The notes below the pieces were generated by a model that was given only the letters and a program-made list of their open reading frames with translations, did no database searches and was not told where the DNA came from. A program made the position numbers and the translations under genes. From the NCBI RefSeq assembly GCF_016889705.1, contig NZ_CP069526.1:248001-312000 (forward strand): 64,000 nt of DNA. The letters are read 5' to 3'. Positions 56,001-64,000 of the stretch are shown here, piece by piece. Positions within the stretch are counted from its first letter, which is position 1. Each line of letters begins with the position of its first letter. The DNA comes from Amycolatopsis sp. FDAARGOS 1241. GTDB taxonomy: Bacteria; Actinomycetota; Actinomycetes; Mycobacteriales; Pseudonocardiaceae.

Positions 56001-58241
56001 TCAGTCCTCGACCAAAGCCGCCGACGTGATGCGGTGCAGTGGGTACCGCTCGTGGTCCGTGCCGACCAGGACGCCGCCGCCGACGCGGATGGGGCGGACG
56101 ACGCGCTGGCTGGCCGTGCCGCGGGAGTCGACGAAGCCGATCCAGACCTCGCGGTGCTCGAGGGTCGCGCGGGAGAGCAGTTCGAGCGTCGCAGTGGTGT
56201 CGGCGCCGCCGCCGGAGGGGGCGCGGACGGCGGCGCCGCGGCGGCGCGCGGAGGCCGAGTCGCCGGCGCGGAGGTTGGAGACGATGCGGGCCGCTTGCTC
56301 GTCGGTCAGCACGGCCTGCTCGCCGGGGCGCGCGCGAGCGGCGCGGACCCGCGCGGGCAACCGGCGGCCGGACGGGCGGAGGTCGACGACGCGGCCGTCG
56401 GGGCCCTCCGCCGCGGGCGCGAAACCCGCGCCGCGCAAGGCTTCCAGGACTTCGCCCAGGGAATACGAGCTGATGAGGACCGTCGGCGCGATCAGGCGCA
56501 GGTCGAACTCCGCGGCGATCGGCGAGGCCAGCACCTCGGCCAGCAAAGCTTCGTCGTCGCACCGCAGGAAGGAGCCGGCCGCGCCGCCGCGGAGGCGGCC
56601 GTGGCGGCGGGCGACGTCGTCGATCAGGTAGGTCAGGCCCTGCGGCACGGGCGTCGCCGACTTGTCGCGGAACAGGGCGTGCAGCTCGTCCGCCGTGCGG
56701 CCCGTGTCGAGGGCGCGGCGCACGGTCTCCTCGGTGATGCGGTATACGGTCGCGTGCCCGGCCGACTCGATGCCGGCCACCGCGGCCATCTCCGCCGCCA
56801 GCTCAGGCGTGAGCGGTCCCGGCGCGACCACCGTCAGGTCGGCCTGCACCAGCACGTGGTCGACGGGCGCCGGCAGCGCGTCGTGCATCGCCTCGACCGC
56901 GGCCGGCCGGTCGTCGTCCAGCAGTGCCCGCGTCGCGGACGTCAGCGCACCCAGCCCGACGAGCCCCAGCGCCGACGCTTCGGCCATCGCCCAGCGCACG
57001 GTCTCGTCGCGCAGCCGCCCGCCCCGCCGCGGCGCGCGCCACGCGAGCACGGCCACCAGCTCGTCCACGCTCTTCACGCCCGACCCGGGCGGCAGCTCCG
57101 CCAGAGCCGCGAGCACCCGCCGCCGGCCAACCGGCGCCAGCGGCCGCCGCAGGTCCTCCGACAGCGGTGCGATCGGCTTGTCCTTCGCGTCGCGCCCGCC
57201 CGCCAGCCCGGGCAGCCGCGGCAGCTCCAGCCAGGCCTGCGCGAGCGTCATCCACCGCTGCACGGTCGGCGACGCGAGCCAGGTGTCCGTGAGCGTCGTC
57301 GGCACCCACTCCGGCGTCGTCGACTCGCTGTCGGCCACCAGTCCCGCGCCCACGGCCAGCTCCGCGACCAGCGTGGCGCGCGCTTCGTCGACCTCCAGGT
57401 CCTTCGCCAGCTTCCGCAGCTCCCGCACGCCCAGGCCGCCGGCCTTGAGCACGGGCGGCGGGGAGGCCGACCACGACCGCAGCAGCGCTTCGGTCTGCCG
57501 CAACAGCTCCATGGCCTCGCCGGCCGCCGTGGTGTCCACAGTGTCCGTCTCATGTGGATGGACGGGCAGGGCGGGTTCGTCGAGCGTCGCGGGGTCGAAC
57601 GCGCGGCCGCCGCGCAGCAGCAGGCCCAGCTCGAGCGGCAACTCCACCGTCTGGTCGTCGCGCCGCAGCAGCAGGCCGCGCGCGAGCAGCTTCTGCACGG
57701 GGGTGGCGGCGTCGGACAGCGCGACGTCGAAGCTCGCGTCTCGCGTGCGCCCGATCGGCGGCCCCGCGGCCAGCGCCGTGAGCACCTTCCGCTCGTCTTC
57801 GGTCACCTCGGCCACTCGCTCGGCCACGTCGATGGCGGCCAGCGCGGGCGACGGCGCCCCCAACCCCGCCGGGTACGGTCCGAGCGCGTCGCGCGCCGCC
57901 GGCGGCACGCGCAGCTCGTCGTCGGCGCCCCAGACGAGGGCCCGCGCGCGCAGCCGGGCCAGCTGGTCCGTGATCTCCGTGCCGACGAGCTCCGTCACGG
58001 TCGCCAGTGGCGCCGGCGCGGTGTCGGCTCCGGCGACGAGCAGCGCGTCGAGCACGGCCAGGGTGAACGTGTCCAGGTCCTCGCAGGCGCGCGCGACGGA
58101 ACCGGGGGTGCCGGCGCGGGTGGCCAGCACGGTGGTGTCGGAGGGCGGTGGGGTCGACAGGTCGCGACGCGTGCGCAGCAGCTCGGTGAGTGCGTCGTCG
58201 GACTCCGCACGCAGCCAGTCCGCCAGAGAGGTCGCGGGCAT
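56001..58241 (-). CDS. helicase-associated protein (Helicase_C_3/XPB-Ssl2-like domain)
   Basis: A 746-residue cytosolic protein without Walker motifs. The C-terminal third (PVDHVLVQADLTVVAPGPLT, ETVRRALDTGRTADELHALF, LTYLIDDVARRHGRLRGGAA) matches the XPB/Ssl2-like helicase-family domain, the relative of Rv0862c. In M. tuberculosis it is next to XPB, so it probably cooperates with that helicase, which here is 28 kb away. The final 50 residues carry a WYL-like stretch (HREVWIGFVDSRGTASQRVV). ATG start. Confidence 0.85.
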   Translation of the reverse strand: MPATSLADWLRAESDDALTELLRTRRDLSTPPPSDTTVLATRAGTPGSVARACEDLDTFTLAVLDALLVAGADTAPAPLATVTELVGTEITDQLARLRARALVWGADDELRVPPAARDALGPYPAGLGAPSPALAAIDVAERVAEVTEDERKVLTALAAGPPIGRTRDASFDVALSDAATPVQKLLARGLLLRRDDQTVELPLELGLLLRGGRAFDPATLDEPALPVHPHETDTVDTTAAGEAMELLRQTEALLRSWSASPPPVLKAGGLGVRELRKLAKDLEVDEARATLVAELAVGAGLVADSESTTPEWVPTTLTDTWLASPTVQRWMTLAQAWLELPRLPGLAGGRDAKDKPIAPLSEDLRRPLAPVGRRRVLAALAELPPGSGVKSVDELVAVLAWRAPRRGGRLRDETVRWAMAEASALGLVGLGALTSATRALLDDDRPAAVEAMHDALPAPVDHVLVQADLTVVAPGPLTPELAAEMAAVAGIESAGHATVYRITEETVRRALDTGRTADELHALFRDKSATPVPQGLTYLIDDVARRHGRLRGGAAGSFLRCDDEALLAEVLASPIAAEFDLRLIAPTVLISSYSLGEVLEALRGAGFAPAAEGPDGRVVDLRPSGRRLPARVRAARARPGEQAVLTDEQAARIVSNLRAGDSASARRRGAAVRAPSGGGADTTATLELLSRATLEHREVWIGFVDSRGTASQRVVRPIRVGGGVLVGTDHERYPLHRITSAALVED

Positions 58242-58333
58242 AGAAGCCCAGGATACCGGGCGGGTGCGCGGGCTCGGGGGGTGTTGGGGCAGACTGTGTG
58301 CGAAGCCGGTGCGATTTGCCGATGGAGGACGTT

Positions 58334-58519
58334 GTGGCCAAGGGTGAGAACGGCAGGAAGAAGGGCGTCGACCCGACCTGGCCGGGCGAGGACGGCGAGC
58401 ACCCCGTGACGGAGCTCTCGTCCGACCGCCAGGGCGCGCTGTCGCCGTTCGGCGAGCTGACTTTCCCGCTCGACACGGTGCCGTACGTGCATCCGGAGAC
58501 GGAAATCAACTGGAAGTAG
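58334..58519 (+). CDS. small conserved actinobacterial protein (Rv0863-like)
   Basis: A 61-residue protein, AKGENGRKKGVDPTWPGEDG and ending TVPYVHPETEINWK. The GTG at 58334 follows GGAGG; ATG 58322 would add four residues. It is between the helicase-associated gene and the malic enzyme, which matches the place of Rv0863 before moaC2. The family is conserved in actinobacteria and without known function. Confidence 0.75.
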   Translation: MAKGENGRKKGVDPTWPGEDGEHPVTELSSDRQGALSPFGELTFPLDTVPYVHPETEINWK

Positions 58520-58630
58520 GGGGCCGCCGGAGTTACCGGCGAGTCACCCGGTTGGGGTCGGGTGTCCGGCGTCACGGGGCTAGTGTCGTGAGTGTCCTAG
58601 CCACAGGTTTCCCAGCGGGGAGTTAGTGCC

Positions 58631-60028
<1,398 letters not shown>

Positions 60029-60043
60029 GATTTCTTCGCGACG

Positions 60044-60072
60044 GGGCCCCGCTGCTGTTCGCGGGGCCCTTT
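60044..60072 (+). terminator. terminator of the malic enzyme gene
   Basis: GGGCCCCGC pairs with GCGGGGCCC around an 8-nt loop and is followed by TTT, 16 bases after the stop. Confidence 0.88.
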
Positions 60073-60109
60073 GCGTGCTCTCCGGTGGCGGCGTGGGTAG
60101 CCTCCAGGG

Positions 60110-60583
60110 GTGAGTGAACTCAGCCACGTCGATGCCACCGGTGCCGCGCGGATGGTCGACGTCTCCGGCAAGACGGCGACCGCGCGCACGGCTCTCGCGG
60201 GCGGCACCGTGCACACCACCGCCGAGGTGGTGGGTTTGTTGTCCGCCAACGGGTTGCCGAAGGGCGACGCGCTGGCGACAGCCCGGATCGCCGGGATCAT
60301 GGGCGCGAAGAAGGTGCCGGACCTGATCCCGCTGTGCCACCAGATCGCGCTGTCCGGCGTGAAGGTGGAGTTCGAACTCGACGACGCGGCCGTGCACATC
60401 ACCGCGACGGCGAAGACCACCGACGTCACCGGCGTCGAGATGGAGGCCCTCACGGCCGTCGCCATCGCCGGCTTGACCGTGCACGACATGATCAAGGCCG
60501 TCGATCCGGCCGCGACGCTCGACAACGTCCGCCTGATCCGCAAGGACGGCGGCAAGACCGGCACGTGGGAGCGGCAGTCATGA
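60110..60583 (+). CDS. moaC: cyclic pyranopterin monophosphate synthase MoaC
   Basis: A 157-residue enzyme that finishes cPMP formation after MoaA. MVDVSGKTATARTALA, KVPDLIPLCHQIALSGVKVEF and GVEMEALTAVAIAGLTVHDM are the family blocks with the active-site Asp, His and Lys. GTG start. Its stop overlaps the next start (ATGA). It is orthologous in place to moaC2 of M. tuberculosis. Confidence 0.95.
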   Translation: MSELSHVDATGAARMVDVSGKTATARTALAGGTVHTTAEVVGLLSANGLPKGDALATARIAGIMGAKKVPDLIPLCHQIALSGVKVEFELDDAAVHITATAKTTDVTGVEMEALTAVAIAGLTVHDMIKAVDPAATLDNVRLIRKDGGKTGTWERQS

Positions 60584-61566
60584 ACAAAGCACGGGTGATC
60601 GTGGCGTCCAACCGCGCCGCGAAGGGCGTGTACGAGGACAAAACCGGGCCAGTGCTGGTTTCCTGGCTGTCCTCGCACGGGTATGACGTGCCGGCGCCGG
60701 TGGTCGTCGAGGACGGTGCGCCGGTCGGCATGGCGCTGCGCGCGGCGGTTTCCGACGGCGTCGCAGTGGTCTTGACCACTGGCGGGACCGGGATTTCCCC
60801 CACGGACCGGACCCCCGACGTCACTCGCGAAGTCCTGGACTACGAGCTGCCGGGCGTGGCGGACGCCATCCGGGCGGCCGGGCTGCCGCACGTGCCGACG
60901 GCGGTGCTGTCGCGCGGGGTAGCCGGTGTGGCGGGGCGCACGTTGATCGTGAACCTGCCCGGGTCCACGGGCGGGGTGAAGGACGGGCTGCGCGTGCTGG
61001 AGGACATCCTGGCGCACGCGGTGGACCAGCTCGCCGGTGGTGACCACCCGCGGCCTCCGACCACAGAGGACGCTGCCTCGGTGGCGGACGCGCTCGCCGC
61101 TGCCCAGCCCGCGGAGTCCGTCGCCGTGGCCGCGGCCCCGGCGGTGCGGATCCTGCGCGCCGACGTCAGCGACCAGCCGCTGTCGGTCGACGACCACGCC
61201 CGCCTGGTCGAAGACGACGCCGCCGGCGCCGTGGTGACCTTCGGCGGGGTCGTGCGCGACCACGACGGCGGCAAAGGCGTCCGCGACCTCACGTACGAGG
61301 GCCACCCCACGGCCGGGGACATGCTCGCCCAGGTGGTCGACGACCTGGCCGGCCGGTGGACGGGGGTGCGCGCCGTGGCGGTCAGCCACCGCGTCGGCCC
61401 GCTCGCCATCGGTGACGTGGCCCTGGCCTGCGCCGTGGCGGCCGAGCACCGCGGGCAGGCTTTCGCCGCGTGCGCAGAGCTGGTCGACGAGGTGAAGGCC
61501 CGGCTGCCGATCTGGAAGCACCAGCACTTCACGGACGGCTCGGACGAGTGGGTCAACTCGCCCTGA
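60580..61566 (+). CDS. MoaB-MoaE fusion protein
   Basis: A 328-residue two-domain Moco enzyme. Residues 1-155 are MoaB/Mog-like (VVLTTGGTGISPTDRTPDVT, VNLPGSTGGVKDGL), expected to adenylate molybdopterin. An Ala/Pro/Glu linker covers about 155-190. Residues 190-328 are MoaE, the large molybdopterin synthase subunit (VVTFGGVVRDHDGGKGV, YEGHPTAGDM, RVGPLAIGDVA, and WKHQHF at 312-317). M. tuberculosis has separate mog and moaE2 genes at this place. Coupled to moaC by ATGA. The fusion joins two non-adjacent steps. Confidence 0.93.
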   Translation: MNKARVIVASNRAAKGVYEDKTGPVLVSWLSSHGYDVPAPVVVEDGAPVGMALRAAVSDGVAVVLTTGGTGISPTDRTPDVTREVLDYELPGVADAIRAAGLPHVPTAVLSRGVAGVAGRTLIVNLPGSTGGVKDGLRVLEDILAHAVDQLAGGDHPRPPTTEDAASVADALAAAQPAESVAVAAAPAVRILRADVSDQPLSVDDHARLVEDDAAGAVVTFGGVVRDHDGGKGVRDLTYEGHPTAGDMLAQVVDDLAGRWTGVRAVAVSHRVGPLAIGDVALACAVAAEHRGQAFAACAELVDEVKARLPIWKHQHFTDGSDEWVNSP

Positions 61567-61729
61567 AGACGAACCACGGCTCTGAAACGGGCTGAGCGCG
61601 CCCGGACCGGCCGAACCGGCATGGAATCGGGCGAAGCGGACGAACGGTGCGCTCAGTGCGCCTGAGTCGCGAGAATCGCCGTCGGCGTCCGCACCACCGG
61701 CTCAGCGCCGGGTTCCGAACCCCGACCTC

Positions 61730-61771
61730 GAAGGGCCCCACCGCCGGGGGAATGTCGCGGTGGGGCCCTTC
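61730..61771. terminator. bidirectional terminator between moaBE and rpf
   Basis: GAAGGGCCCCACCGC pairs perfectly over 15 bp with GCGGTGGGGCCCTTC around a 12-nt loop. It serves both convergent genes. Confidence 0.9.
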
Positions 61772-61825
61772 GTCGGGGTTTACCAGCCCGATGGAGCGGT
61801 CAGAGCCTCCCGGAGGAGGCCCGGA

Positions 61826-62753
<928 letters not shown>

Positions 62754-63129
62754 GTAACAGCAGGCAACCTCCCACGATCGGCATGTTTCCGCAGGTCAGA
62801 GGACCGTTATCTGCGCGTTTTCTGGCCGAGATATTTCACGGATCGTGAGGCTTGGGTCACGTCGATAAGGTGTCAACGGTCCATTCGTGCGTCGAATGAG
62901 TGGCGCACCTTAAACCACTCAGTGCGAAGTCCGCCAGTGCAGGGGGAGTGGTTCCGGGAAAGCCTGGAATACGCCGTGAGCGAACTACTTCGGAGAGTAG
63001 GGATTAGCGAAAATGGCCGCTCACGGCGTCTGGAGCGCTGTTTGCTATGGTCCGGACCAAATGGCGCGGGACGCCCGTTGCGGCGCCCAGTGAGGCGCTG
63101 AGCGCCGTCGGACGCGGTTCAGGCGCAGG

Positions 63130-63405
63130 TCACCCGCCGGCGAACGGCGGAAGAACGTCGAGTTGTGCACCGTCACTGAGCGTACGATTCTGATCACGGA
63201 CGGCGATCTCGTTCAGCAGGAAGCTCGCCGCGTCGAGGATGCGCGACAGCTGACCCGGATGCAGTTCGCGCACCACGCGGACGGCGTCCGCCACCGTGGC
63301 GCCCTCGGACAGCTTCAGCTTCTCCTCCTCGACGCCCGCCGCAGCGCGCGCCGAGGCGAAGTAGCGGACCAGCACGGTCATCGGTTCGAGGGACTGGGGT
63401 GCCAT
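63130..63405 (-). CDS. moaD: molybdopterin synthase sulfur carrier subunit MoaD
   Basis: A 91-residue ubiquitin-like protein with the obligatory C-terminal Gly-Gly (LDVLPPFAGG), which is thiocarboxylated and donates sulfur to MoaE. VRYFASARAAAGVEEEKLKL is the usual N-terminal core. ATG 63405 lies one base after the moaA stop, so both are one operon; ATG 63381 would give a shorter form. Partner of the MoaE half of the fusion at 60,580. Confidence 0.93.
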   Translation of the reverse strand: MAPQSLEPMTVLVRYFASARAAAGVEEEKLKLSEGATVADAVRVVRELHPGQLSRILDAASFLLNEIAVRDQNRTLSDGAQLDVLPPFAGG

Positions 63406-63406
63406 G

Positions 63407-64000
63407 TCATCCGCCGATCGCACTCATGGGCCGGATCGGCTGCGCGAACCCGGCTTCGTTGATCTCGTGGCCCGCGAGCTTGCCCCACATCGTGGCCCGC
63501 CACGCGTCCGCCACCTCTTCATCGCGCGCGCCGCCGCGCACGAGGGCACGCAGGTCCGTCTCGTCCTGGGAGAACAGACAGGAGCGCACAGCGCCGTCGG
63601 CCGTGAGCCGGGTGCGCTCGCACGCGGCGCAGAACGGCCTGGTCACCGACGCGATCACCCCGACGTCGCCGGGGCCGCCGTCCACCAGCCACCGTTCGGC
63701 CGGCGCGCCGCCGCGGGCGGCCGGGAACGGGGACAGGGTGAACTCCTCGCCCAGCATCGCGAGGATCTCTTCCGCGGTGATCATGTCGCGGCGGCTCCAG
63801 CCGTGCTGCGCGTCGAGTGGCATCTGCTCGATGAACCGCAGGTGGTAGCCCTCGGCGAGGCAGAACCGCAGCAGCGGGACGGCCTCGTGGTCGTTGAGCC
63901 CCCGCATCAGCACGGAGTTGACCTTCACCGGCGCCAGGCCGGCGTCGCGCGCGGCCGCCAGCCCCGCGAGCACGTGGGACAGCCGGTCGCGCCGGGCGAT
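63407..64000 (-). CDS. moaA: GTP 3',8-cyclase MoaA, C-terminal part
   Basis: The gene runs off the window at 64,000; about 198 C-terminal residues are visible, up to 64000 in frame. The second 4Fe-4S cluster site [20 protein letters not shown] (CX2CX13C) and the final Gly-Gly dipeptide are intact, as are [13 protein letters not shown] and [10 protein letters not shown]. MoaA rearranges GTP for MoaC. The radical-SAM CX3CX2C motif is outside the window. Confidence 0.95.
   Translation of the reverse strand: MARRDRLSHVLAGLAAARDAGLAPVKVNSVLMRGLNDHEAVPLLRFCLAEGYHLRFIEQMPLDAQHGWSRRDMITAEEILAMLGEEFTLSPFPAARGGAPAERWLVDGGPGDVGVIASVTRPFCAACERTRLTADGAVRSCLFSQDETDLRALVRGGARDEEVADAWRATMWGKLAGHEINEAGFAQPIRPMSAIGG

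Overview
The window is chromosomal DNA of a high-GC actinomycete, most likely a member of the Pseudonocardiaceae such as Amycolatopsis. The grounds are the GC-rich third codon positions, frequent GTG and TTG starts, conservon (cvn) operons, a WhiJ-like XRE/DUF397 regulator pair, an AfsR/SARP-type regulator, and gene orders shared with Mycobacterium tuberculosis. The genus is an inference.

Positions 1-19,150 are a conserved core block. It holds thiC-thiD under a TPP riboswitch, def, a DUF3263/LytR_C pair, a CDC48-like AAA ATPase, pssA-psd, moeA, two tandem AIM24-family genes, a cold-shock gene, a membrane Ser/Thr kinase and a stand-alone groEL behind two CIRCE operators. The order resembles the Rv0422c-Rv0440 region of M. 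tuberculosis as I remember it. An ArsR regulator/MFS exporter pair with a striking operator sits inside the block.

Positions 20,000-28,100 carry menC, an AfsR/SARP-type regulator, DUF72 and DUF4253 genes and the repair helicase XPB. Positions 28,200-55,100 are a lineage-specific interior. They hold an exported Cys-rich protein, an orphan ABC binding lipoprotein, an orphan CvnA-type sensor kinase, cutC, two GAF-ANTAR regulators, an ECF sigma factor, a secreted S53 peptidase, a WhiJ-like regulator split by an 868-bp IS5-family element, a benzoylformate decarboxylase-like gene, an acyl-CoA dehydrogenase broken by three frame changes, and a four-gene SsuABC-type transporter operon. A complete conservon cvnABCD follows, and then a partial cvnBC whose CvnC has a long Tyr/Ser/Ala repeat.

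Positions 56,000-64,000 return to core genes: a helicase-associated protein, a small conserved protein, an ACT-domain malic enzyme, moaC, a moaB-moaE fusion, an rpf gene with a structured leader and a CRP-type site, moaD and moaA. In M. tuberculosis XPB (Rv0861c), Rv0862c, Rv0863, moaC2, mog, moaE2, rpfA, moaD2 and moaA2 are contiguous. Here XPB is about 28 kb from the rest, which marks the interior as inserted or rearranged DNA.

The most unusual signal is a dispersed intergenic element present five times. Each copy has two inverted DnaA-box-like 9-mers with exactly 12 bp between them. Four copies also carry a conserved TAGAAT/G-C-rich hairpin module 37-48 bp further on. No tRNA, rRNA, CRISPR array or prophage was seen.
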